Part shown: positions 1 to 6,313 of the stretch, in pieces
Layout of the letters: the number at the start of each line of letters is the position of its first letter
Position numbering within the stretch: position 1 is the first letter of the stretch
From: Actinomycetes bacterium
GTDB taxonomy: Bacteria; Actinomycetota; Thermoleophilia; Solirubrobacterales; Solirubrobacteraceae
Reading direction: 5' to 3'
Length of the DNA: 8,842 nt
Assembly: GCA_023405705.1 (NCBI GenBank)
Contig: JAEXXR010000013.1
Span: 1-8,842 of the forward strand
The notes under the pieces: model-generated
Told to the model about the DNA's origin: nothing
What the model saw: only the letters and a program-made list of their open reading frames with translations
Database searches by the model: none
Program-made: the position numbers and the translations under genes

Positions 1-1425
1 GATCTGCGGGGCGACGTCGACGACCGTGCGCGGCAGCGCCGACAGCTCGGCCGTCGAGGACCAGACGCCGGTGCCGAGGCCGGCGAGGTAGGCGGCGCCG
101 AGCGCCGACAGGTGGGTCGCCGGCGGACGGCGGATGACGAGGCCGCTGAGGTCGGCGAGCAGCTGCATCAGCTCGCCGTTGGCGCTCGCGCCGCCGTCGA
201 CGAAGCAGGTGTGCAGCGGCGTGCCGCCGGCGGCCAGCGCCGCCAGCACGTCGTTGACCTGGAAGGCGGTCGAGTCGACCGCCGCCCGCGCCAGCTCGCG
301 CGGCCCGGTGCGGCGGCTGAAGCCGTGGATCACCGGCTGCGCGTCGGCGTCCCAGTAGGGCGCGGTCAGGCCGCCGAAGGCCGGCATGAACATCGTCGCG
401 TCGTCGGGGTCGGCCTCGCGCGCCAGCGCCGCCACGCGCTCCGGGTCGTCGCCGAGGCCGAGCAGGTCGCAGACCCAGCCGACCGCGACCCCGGTCGACA
501 GCACGATCCCCTCGTGGCCGTAGGCCGGCGGCGCGTCCTCGCCGAGCTGCCAGGCGATCGTCGTCATCAGGCCCGGCGGCGCCGGGATCAGCTCAGCGAC
601 GCAGGCGAGCACCGAGGTGCCGGTCCCCATCGTCGTCTTGACCGTGCCGGGCTCGAAGCCGCGGTGGCCGAACAGCGCGCCGTGCGAGTCGCCGATCGCC
701 GCGGCGACGGGGATGCCGTCGGCGAGCCCGGCGACGCCGCGCGTCTCGCCGAGCCGGCCGCTGCTCGGCCGCACCAGCGGCAGCGCCGCGCTCGGGATGC
801 CGTACCGGGCCAGCGCCTGCTCGTCCCAGTCGACGGTCTCGAGGTTCAGCAGCTGCGTGCGCGACGCGTTGCTGGCGTCGGTGACGTGCGCGGCGCCCCC
901 GGTCAGCTTCCAGATCAGCCACGAGTCGACCGTGCCGAGCCGCAGCTCGCCGGCCTCCGCACGCGCGCGGCCGTCGGGGATCGACGCGAGCAGCCAGGCG
1001 GCCTTCGTCGCCGAGAAGATCGGCGAGACGGTCAGCCCGGTGCGCTCGCGCAGCCAGGCGTCGGCGCCCTCCTCGATCAGCTCGCGGCAGAGCGGCGCGC
1101 CGCGCGCGCACTGCCAGCTGACGACCGGCCCGGCCGGCTCGCCGCTCGCCGCCTCCCAGATCGCGATCGACTCGCGCTGGTTGGTGATGCCGACGCCGGC
1201 GAGGCGGTCGGGGGCGAGCAGCTCCGGCGGCAGCGCGCCGATCGCCGCCTCGACGCTCGCCCACAGCTCGCGCGCGTCCTGCTCGACCCAGCCCGGTCGC
1301 GGGTAGCGGTCGGAGACCGGCCGTGACGCGTGGGCGACGATCTCGCCCGAGCGCGCGACGACGATCGCCTTCGTGTTGCTCGAGCCCTGGTCGATCGCCA
1401 GCACCAGCGGTCCCTGCTCAGGCAA
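1..1425 (-). CDS. FGGY-family carbohydrate kinase, glycerol-kinase-like (C-terminus cut off by window edge)
   Basis: ATP-dependent cytoplasmic kinase for a sugar or polyol. The frame stays open for 475 codons to position 1; the family is usually about 490-510 residues, so only a short C-terminal piece is missing. The N-terminal phosphate-binding motif is DQGSSNTK (D12). GWVEQD, TNQRES (R84, E85), WQCARG, TVDSWLIWKLTGG, NASRTQ, GDSHGALFGH (D246, likely catalytic base), MGTGTS, PYWDADA and DGGASAN follow in family order. These are closest to glycerol kinase. However, the residue matching GlpK Tyr135 is Ile136 and the one matching Gln246 is Ser247, so glycerol is not assured as substrate. The start is TTG at 1425: a perfect AGGAGG lies 6 nt upstream and the frame overlaps the ATPase stop by 8 bp. 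Last visible gene of the sugar operon; it probably phosphorylates what the ABC transporter brings in. Family assignment is firm; substrate unknown. Confidence 0.93.
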   Translation of the reverse strand, partial: MPEQGPLVLAIDQGSSNTKAIVVARSGEIVAHASRPVSDRYPRPGWVEQDARELWASVEAAIGALPPELLAPDRLAGVGITNQRESIAIWEAASGEPAGPVVSWQCARGAPLCRELIEEGADAWLRERTGLTVSPIFSATKAAWLLASIPDGRARAEAGELRLGTVDSWLIWKLTGGAAHVTDASNASRTQLLNLETVDWDEQALARYGIPSAALPLVRPSSGRLGETRGVAGLADGIPVAAAIGDSHGALFGHRGFEPGTVKTTMGTGTSVLACVAELIPAPPGLMTTIAWQLGEDAPPAYGHEGIVLSTGVAVGWVCDLLGLGDDPERVAALAREADPDDATMFMPAFGGLTAPYWDADAQPVIHGFSRRTGPRELARAAVDSTAFQVNDVLAALAAGGTPLHTCFVDGGASANGELMQLLADLSGLVIRRPPATHLSALGAAYLAGLGTGVWSSTAELSALPRTVVDVAPQI

Positions 1426-2977
1426 CGGACGCCTCCTCTCCCGCGCCCGCCGAGGCGAGCGCCATCACCCGCTCCGGGGTCGCCTGCTCGCGCGTCAGCG
1501 TGCCGGTGCAGCGGCCGCGCGACATCACGAGCACGCGGTTGGCCAGCCCCAGCACCTCCTCCAGCTCGGAGGAGACGACGATCACCGCCGCGCCGGACGC
1601 GGTCAGCGCGCGGATCTCGTCGTAGATCGACGGCCGCGCGCCGACGTCGACGCCGCGCGTCGGCTCGTCGAAGATCATCACGCGCGGCGTGCACGGCAGC
1701 CACTTCGCGATCACGGCCTTCTGCTGGTTGCCGCCCGACAGCGCGCCGACCGGCTGCTGCGGCGTCGCCTTGATGCTCAGCCGCTCGATCACGTCCTCCG
1801 CGTTGGCGCGCAGCCGCCGCGCGCGCAGCACGCCGCTGTCGGTCAGCTTCGGCAGCGACGGCAGCGCGACGTTCTCCTGCACCGACAGGTCGAGCAGCGC
1901 GCCCTGCGTCTTTCGGTCCTCGGGCACGAGCACGATCCCGCGCCGCACGCCGTCGCGCGGGCTGCGCAGGCGGACCGGGCCCTCGGCCGTCTCGACCGTG
2001 CCGCCGTCGAGCCGGTCGGCGCCGCAGACGCCGCGCACCAGCTCGGTGCGGCCGGAGCCGACCAGCCCGGCGATCCCGAGCACCTCGCCGGCCCGCAGCT
2101 CGAACGAGACGTCCGCGAAGGCGTCGCGGCGGGTGAGCCCGCGCGCTCGCAGGACGACCTCCTCCCGCGGCGCAGCCGGCTCGGGGAAGCGGTTTCTCAC
2201 GTCACGCCCGACCATCGCCCTGATGATCTCCGAGATCGCGACGTCGCCGCGGTCCCACGTCGCAACGTGGCGCCCGTCCCGCAGCACGACGATCCGGTCG
2301 GCGATCCGCGCGATCTCCTCCAGGCGGTGGCTGATGTAGAGCATCCCGACGCCCTCGGCGCGCAGCCGCTCCATCTGCGCGAACAGCTGGCCGGTCTCCT
2401 CCGCGCCGAGCGGCGCGGTCGGCTCGTCGAGGATCAGGAAGCGCGAGTCGCGGTGGAGCGCCTTCGCGATCTCGACCTGCTGCTGGGCGGCGACCGACAG
2501 CTCGCGCACCGGCCGTCCCGGGTCGACCGCGAGGCCGACCCGCTCCAGCTGCACCCTCGCCTCCCGCCGCATGCGGGCGCGGTCGACGCGCCCGCCCCTC
2601 AGCGGCAGGTCGCCGAGGAAGACGTTCTCCGCGATCGACAGCTCCGGCAGCAGCCGCAGCTCCTGGTGGATCATCGCGACGCCGGCGTTCAGCGCATCGG
2701 CGGGACGAGCGGGCACGTAGGGCTCCCCGCCGATGCGCATCTCGCCGGCGTCCGGCGCGACGACGCCGGTCAGCACCTTGGAGAGGGTGCTCTTGCCGGC
2801 GCCGTTCTCGCCCAGCAGCGCCACGACCTCTCCGGGCGCGAGCACGAGGTCGACGCCCTCCAGCGCGTGGGCGCCTCCGTACGTCTTGGAGATCCCGCGG
2901 CAGGCGAGCGCCCCGGCCGGCCCGGCGCCGTTGGACGCCGGGGCGGACGGGACGGCGGTCGTGGGCGCGCCGCTCAT
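1418..2977 (-). CDS. Ribose/monosaccharide-type ABC importer ATPase with two fused nucleotide-binding domains (RbsA/MglA/XylG-like)
   Basis: 519-residue ATPase that powers sugar uptake at the inner face of the membrane. The N-terminal domain has Walker A GENGAGKST (56-64), Q-loop IHQE (103-106), a degenerate signature LSVAAQQQ (160-167), Walker B LILDEPT (181-187) and H-loop His217. The C-terminal domain has the degenerate Walker A GLVGSGRTE (304-312), an intact signature LSGGNQQK (413-420) and Walker B MIFDEPTRGVDVG (434-446). Ser replaces the H-loop His (VSSELEEV). This asymmetry is normal for RbsA-type proteins. The chosen ATG overlaps the binding-protein stop as ATGA. The frame is open for about 180 codons further upstream, but that stretch is Arg-rich shadow of the binding-protein gene. 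The first 20 residues are a low-complexity Ala/Pro leader. It should pair with the permease and binding protein of the same operon. Confidence 0.96.
   Translation of the reverse strand: MSGAPTTAVPSAPASNGAGPAGALACRGISKTYGGAHALEGVDLVLAPGEVVALLGENGAGKSTLSKVLTGVVAPDAGEMRIGGEPYVPARPADALNAGVAMIHQELRLLPELSIAENVFLGDLPLRGGRVDRARMRREARVQLERVGLAVDPGRPVRELSVAAQQQVEIAKALHRDSRFLILDEPTAPLGAEETGQLFAQMERLRAEGVGMLYISHRLEEIARIADRIVVLRDGRHVATWDRGDVAISEIIRAMVGRDVRNRFPEPAAPREEVVLRARGLTRRDAFADVSFELRAGEVLGIAGLVGSGRTELVRGVCGADRLDGGTVETAEGPVRLRSPRDGVRRGIVLVPEDRKTQGALLDLSVQENVALPSLPKLTDSGVLRARRLRANAEDVIERLSIKATPQQPVGALSGGNQQKAVIAKWLPCTPRVMIFDEPTRGVDVGARPSIYDEIRALTASGAAVIVVSSELEEVLGLANRVLVMSRGRCTGTLTREQATPERVMALASAGAGEEASVA
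1432..1437 (-). promoter_or_regulatory. Shine-Dalgarno site deciding the TTG start of the kinase
   Basis: AGGAGG on the minus strand, 6 nt before the TTG at 1425. There is no ATG or better-placed GTG nearby in the kinase frame, and the conserved DQGSS motif begins only 12 residues in. The rare start codon is therefore well supported. The site lies inside the 3' end of the ATPase gene. Confidence 0.75.
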
Positions 2978-3957
2978 GGCTGCTGCGGCCCGTACGGCTG
3001 CTCGGCGATGTATCTGTCGACGTTCTCCTTCGTCGCCAGGAACGCCTCCTGCAGCTGCTCGGCGGGGATGCCGTCGGCTCTGCCCTCGATCGCGGCGATC
3101 GCGTTCTCGGCCGCCAGCTGGCCCATCTTGTAGGCCTGCTGGACCATCGTCGCGTCGATGTCCCCGTTCTTGACGCCCTGCAGGCCGGCCGGGAGGCCGT
3201 CGAAGCCGACGATCGTCAGCCTGTCGCGCACGCCGGCCTGCGCGGCGGCCTCGGCGGCGCCGAGCGCCATCGCGTCGCTGCGGCCGAAGAAGCCGCGCAG
3301 GTCGGGCTGCGCCTGCAGGATCGTCTGCGCCGCGCGGTGGCCCTGCTCCTGGTTCCAGTTCGCGGCCTGCTGGGCGACGATTCTGATGTCGGTGCCGGCG
3401 ATGCCCTCCTCGAACCCTCTCTTGCGGTCGTTCTCGGGCGTCGTGCCGACCTGACCCTGGAGGACCGCGAGGTCGCCTCTGCCCTCGACCGCTCTCGCGT
3501 ACCACTCGCCGAGCGTTCTGGCGGCGTTGACGGAGTCGGAGGCGATGAAGGTCAGGACGTCGCCGCCGTCGGGCTTGCGGTCGACGGCGATCACCGGGAT
3601 GTCGGCGTCGTTGGCCGCCTCGACCGGGACCGACGCCGCGGCCGCGCCGGCCGGCACGTAGACGATCGCGCCGACCTGCTTGGTGATGAAGCCCTGCACC
3701 TGGTCGACCTGGCGCTGCGCGTCGCCCTGCGCGTCCTCGACGCTGACGTCGTAGCCCTGCTCCTTGCCGACCGACTCGGCGCCGAGCCGGATCGCGTTGA
3801 AGAACGGCGCGCCGAGGTCGGCGACCGCGACGCCTATCGCTCTGCTGCCGCCTCCGCCGCCGCCGGCCGAGCCGCCGTCGTCGTCGCTCGACGAGCCGCA
3901 GCCCGCGAACGCGAGCGCACCGACGGCGACGAGCGCCGCAAGGGACTTGAACCGCAT
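2974..3957 (-). CDS. Ribose-type sugar ABC transporter substrate-binding lipoprotein (RbsB-like, Peripla_BP_4)
   Basis: 327 residues. The signal peptide ends in a lipobox (LAFAGC, Cys20), followed by a Gly/Ser/Asp linker to about residue 38, so this is a membrane-anchored extracellular lipoprotein. Two-lobe periplasmic-binding fold: AVADLGAPFFNAIRLGA (44-60), PVIAVDR (121-127), an NDR-KR segment (176-180), SDAMALGA (227-234) and IVGFDGLP (249-256). By my alignment to E. coli RbsB, most ribose contacts are kept: Phe52/Phe53, Asp126-Arg127, an Arg near 178-180, an aromatic (Trp201), Asp253 and Gln273. The position of RbsB Asn190 is Ser227. This suggests a small pentose-like or polyol ligand. 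Start is ATG with AGGAGG 9 nt upstream. Arg codons are odd: 8 AGA and 1 AGG of 18, against roughly one AGA per neighbouring gene. An 8-bp hairpin sits right before its ribosome-binding site. The ligand is not proven. Confidence 0.95.
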   Translation of the reverse strand: MRFKSLAALVAVGALAFAGCGSSSDDDGGSAGGGGGGSRAIGVAVADLGAPFFNAIRLGAESVGKEQGYDVSVEDAQGDAQRQVDQVQGFITKQVGAIVYVPAGAAAASVPVEAANDADIPVIAVDRKPDGGDVLTFIASDSVNAARTLGEWYARAVEGRGDLAVLQGQVGTTPENDRKRGFEEGIAGTDIRIVAQQAANWNQEQGHRAAQTILQAQPDLRGFFGRSDAMALGAAEAAAQAGVRDRLTIVGFDGLPAGLQGVKNGDIDATMVQQAYKMGQLAAENAIAAIEGRADGIPAEQLQEAFLATKENVDRYIAEQPYGPQQP

Positions 3958-3972
3958 CTGCTCTCTCCTCCT

Positions 3973-3992
3973 GGCGCCGCGGGCGCGGCGCC
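3973..3992 (-). promoter_or_regulatory. Intercistronic hairpin between permease and binding-protein genes
   Basis: Perfect 8-bp inverted repeat GGCGCCGC / GCGGCGCC with a 4-nt loop, in the 73-bp gap between the permease stop and the binding-protein start. On the transcript the stem ends directly beside the AGGAGG of the binding-protein gene (3967-3972). There is no U-run, so it is unlikely to be a simple terminator. Hairpins at this place often mark mRNA processing or 5' protection that lets the binding protein be made in excess over the membrane parts; that role here is inference. The rest of the gap holds nothing I recognise. Confidence 0.6.
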
Positions 3993-4030
3993 GTCTCCTA
4001 TGAATCCGACGTGCGTTCGGGCGGGCGCGC

Positions 4031-5029
4031 TCAGGCGCGGCGCCGCCGCAGGGTGTCCGACATGACCGCGACGGCGATCACGACGCCGATCACGACCTGC
4101 TGCAGGAAGGCGGTGACGTCGATCAGCGTCAGCCCGTTGCGCAGGACGCCGATGATCAGGACGCCGACGAAGGTGCCCCACATCGTCCCGCGGCCGCCGC
4201 TGAGGCTGGCGCCGCCGATCACGACCGCGGCGATCACGTCCAGCTCGAAGCCCTGGGCCGCGATCGGCGAGGCCGAGTTGAGCCGCGCCGTCAGCAGCAC
4301 GCCCGCGACGGCCGCCAGCAGCCCGGCGATCGTGTAGACGCGCAGCCGCGCGGCGGTGATGTTGACGCCCGACAGCCGGGCGACCTCCTCGTTGCCGCCG
4401 ATCGCGTACAGCGCCCGGCCGCCGGGACGGAAGCGCAGGTACCCGGCGCCGGCCGCGAGCGTGCCGAGCAGCAGCAGGTGCGCCGCCGAGAACGGGCCGA
4501 GCAGCTCGTCGGTCACCAGCGCGCGGAACCAGTCGGGGAAGTCGGCGATCGTCTCGCCGTTGGTGACCAGCAGCGCCAGCCCGCGCGCGACCGACAGCAT
4601 CGCGAGCGTCGCGACGAACGCCGGCAGGCGGCCGAAGGTGATCAGCAGGCCGTTGACGAGGCCGGCCGCCGCGCCGGCCGCGAGCGCCGCGACGATCGCC
4701 AGCTCCATCGGCAGGCCCGAGCGCGCGAACAGGTAGCCGCAGACCATGCTGGCGAGCGCCAGCACGGAGCCGACCGACAGGTCGATCCCGCCGATCACGA
4801 TCACGAGCGTCGCGCCGACGGCGACGATCCCGAGGCCGCTGACCTGGTCGAGCACGGCGGTCAGGTTGCGCTCGGTCAGGAAGACCGGCGACAGGAACGA
4901 CAGGACGACGATCAGCGCGATCAGCGCCAGCAGCGGGCCGCCGGCCGCGCCGCCCAGGCGCGGCAGCGGCAGCCGCCGCAGCGCGTCGAGCGGGCTGCTC
5001 TCGCGCGGGGTGGTCGTGTGCGTGGACAC
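4031..5029 (-). CDS. Ribose-type ABC transporter permease (RbsC/BPD_transp_2 family)
   Basis: 332-residue integral membrane protein that forms the sugar channel. There is a short cytoplasmic leader (1-31), then many hydrophobic segments: about 32-52, 66-80, 88-104, 108-130, 136-155, 182-198, 231-248, 263-275, 283-297 and 308-324. Family hallmarks are GGIDLSVGS (80-88), NGLLITFGRLPAFVATLAM (126-144), IGGNEEVARLSGVN (210-223) and the C-terminal IGGASLSGGRGTMWGT (271-286) with VLRNGLTL. Start is GTG at 5029 with AGGAG 8 nt upstream. Only one permease gene is present, so the channel is presumably a homodimer, as for RbsC and unlike LsrC/LsrD. It begins 28 bp after the lipoyl-protein stop, placing transport genes and dehydrogenase genes in one transcript. 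Confidence 0.95.
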   Translation of the reverse strand: MSTHTTTPRESSPLDALRRLPLPRLGGAAGGPLLALIALIVVLSFLSPVFLTERNLTAVLDQVSGLGIVAVGATLVIVIGGIDLSVGSVLALASMVCGYLFARSGLPMELAIVAALAAGAAAGLVNGLLITFGRLPAFVATLAMLSVARGLALLVTNGETIADFPDWFRALVTDELLGPFSAAHLLLLGTLAAGAGYLRFRPGGRALYAIGGNEEVARLSGVNITAARLRVYTIAGLLAAVAGVLLTARLNSASPIAAQGFELDVIAAVVIGGASLSGGRGTMWGTFVGVLIIGVLRNGLTLIDVTAFLQQVVIGVVIAVAVMSDTLRRRRA

Positions 5030-5057
5030 TTCCGGCTCTCCTCTCGCAGGCAGGCGG

Positions 5058-5297
5058 CTACGCCGTCTCGATGATCGCCACGGGGGTGCGCACCTCGGCC
5101 GTCTCCCCCTCGGCGACGAGGATCTCGACGAGCGTGCCGCTCGCCGGCGACTCGAGGACCTCCTGGTTCTTGGCCGACTCGACCTCGGCCAGCGGCTCGT
5201 CCTCGGCGACCACGTCGCCGACCTGCTTGAGCCACTCGAGGATCGTCCCCTCGTTCATCCCCATGCCCCACTGCGGGAGCAGCACCTCGACCTTCAT
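5058..5297 (-). CDS. Free-standing single lipoyl-domain (biotin/lipoyl attachment) protein, 79 residues
   Basis: The whole protein is one lipoyl-type domain: LLPQWGMGMNEGTILEWLKQ (6-25), VGDVVAEDEPLAEVES (26-41), then SAKN with the likely modified Lys43 at the hairpin turn, and ESPASGTLVEILVAEGETAE (49-68). Such domains carry lipoate between active sites of 2-oxoacid or acetoin dehydrogenase complexes. Two things are unusual. There is no subunit-binding or acyltransferase domain after it, so it is not a full E2. The usual DKA around the modified Lys is AKN. The ATG start overlaps the E1 beta stop as ATGA and has AGGAGG 7 nt upstream, so it is made together with the E1 subunits. The biotin motif (MKM) is absent, so lipoate is more likely than biotin. 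Its partner E2 and E3 are not in the window. Confidence 0.9.
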   Translation of the reverse strand: MKVEVLLPQWGMGMNEGTILEWLKQVGDVVAEDEPLAEVESAKNQEVLESPASGTLVEILVAEGETAEVRTPVAIIETA

Positions 5298-6313
5298 GCC
5301 ATCGCCTCCTCGCGGGGCTTCCCGCAGACGCCGCGGACCGCGTCCGCGATCGTGTCGCGGCTCGGGTACAGCTGGCGCTCGAGCGCGGGGCTGAACGGGA
5401 TCTGCATGTCCGGCGTCGTCACGCGCGCGACGGGCGCGCGCAGCGCGTCGAACGCCAGCTCGGCGACGAGCGCCGACACCTCGGCGGCGGCGCCGCAGGT
5501 TCTGTGCGCCGGGTCGGCGACGACGACGCGGCCGGTGCGGCGGACCGAGGCGAGGATCGCGCCGGTGTCGAGCGGCGCGAGCGTGCGCGGATCGAGCACC
5601 TCGACGGAGATCCCCTCGGCTTCGAGCGCCTCGGCGGCTGCGAGCGCCTCCGGCACCGCGCCGGAGATCGCCACGACGGTGACGTCGTCGCCCGCGCGAT
5701 GGGTCCGCGCGACGCCGAGCGGGATGCGGTACTCGGCGTCGTCGACCTCCTCCTTGGACGACCACAGCGGCACCGCCTCGAAGGAGAGGACCGGGTCGTC
5801 GCTGTCGATCGCGGCGCGCAGCAGGCCCTTCGCGTCGCTCGGCGTCGCCGGGGCGATGATCTTCAGCCCCGGGACGTTCATGAACATCGGGTAGGGGCGG
5901 TCGGAGTGGTGCGCGCCGGTGCTGAGCCCGTAGAACATCGCCGAGCGGAAGACGACCGGCATCGACGCCTGGCCGCCGAACATGTAGCGGTTCTTCGCGA
6001 CCTGGTTGACGAACTGGTCCATCGCCAGGTAGAGGAACGACGAGTAGGAGAGGTCGACGATCGGCCGCAGCCCGGTCATCGCCGCGCCGGCGGCGGCGCC
6101 GACCATCACCTCCTCCGAGATCGGCGTGTTGCGGATCCGGTCGCGGCCGAACCGCTGGAGGAAGTCGCCCTTCTCCGCGCGGCTCTTGCCGGCGCCGGTC
6201 GTCCCGTAGACGTTCGCCTCGACGTCCTCGCCGAAGATGATCACGCGCTCGTCGGCCTCCATCGCCTCCAGCTGCGCGGCGCCGATCGCGCCCAGGTACG
6301 TCATCTGGCTCAT
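5294..6313 (-). CDS. TPP-dependent dehydrogenase E1 component, beta subunit (acetoin / 2-oxoacid dehydrogenase type)
   Basis: 339 residues, the normal length for AcoB/PdhB-type subunits. With the alpha subunit it binds thiamine diphosphate and cleaves a ketone or oxoacid, passing the acyl or aldehyde unit to lipoate. Motifs in order: GEDVE (28-32), RNTPISEE (61-68, with Glu67 at the position that activates TPP), the transketolase pyrimidine fold to about 180, HHSDRPYP (135-142, His136 at the usual active-site His), PGLKIIAPATPSDAKGLL (148-165), PVLSFE (174-179), then the C-terminal domain with EVLDPRTLAPLD (238-249), VVVADPAH (263-270) and PFSPALE (306-312). The ATG start overlaps the E1 alpha stop as ATGA. 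The frame continues open upstream, but that part is Arg-rich shadow of E1 alpha. A second ATG lies three codons in. Acetoin versus 2-oxoacid substrate cannot be settled from this chain. Confidence 0.93.
   Translation of the reverse strand: MSQMTYLGAIGAAQLEAMEADERVIIFGEDVEANVYGTTGAGKSRAEKGDFLQRFGRDRIRNTPISEEVMVGAAAGAAMTGLRPIVDLSYSSFLYLAMDQFVNQVAKNRYMFGGQASMPVVFRSAMFYGLSTGAHHSDRPYPMFMNVPGLKIIAPATPSDAKGLLRAAIDSDDPVLSFEAVPLWSSKEEVDDAEYRIPLGVARTHRAGDDVTVVAISGAVPEALAAAEALEAEGISVEVLDPRTLAPLDTGAILASVRRTGRVVVADPAHRTCGAAAEVSALVAELAFDALRAPVARVTTPDMQIPFSPALERQLYPSRDTIADAVRGVCGKPREEAMA

Noticed and set aside
112..1326. Long plus-strand reading frame opposite the kinase
   Set aside because: Arg/Ala/Gly-rich low-complexity translation with no family motif; it mirrors the well-supported FGGY kinase on the minus strand and reflects high GC content.
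1373..3133. 586-codon plus-strand reading frame opposite the ATPase
   Set aside because: Translation is dominated by Arg, Asp, His and Leu with no recognisable domain; the minus strand encodes a complete two-domain ABC ATPase.
2978..3505. N-terminal extension of the ATPase frame
   Set aside because: Overlaps the binding-protein gene over its length and reads as Arg-rich shadow; the ATGA junction at 2974-2977 gives a normal RbsA-sized protein.
4000..4018. TGAAT followed by GTTC in the permease to binding-protein gap, as a further operator
   Set aside because: Only a half-site: the right arm is at the wrong distance and there is no second site 19 bp away.
5058..5297. Biotin carboxyl carrier protein
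   Set aside because: No MKM biotin motif and no carboxylase genes nearby; the E1 neighbours support a lipoyl carrier.
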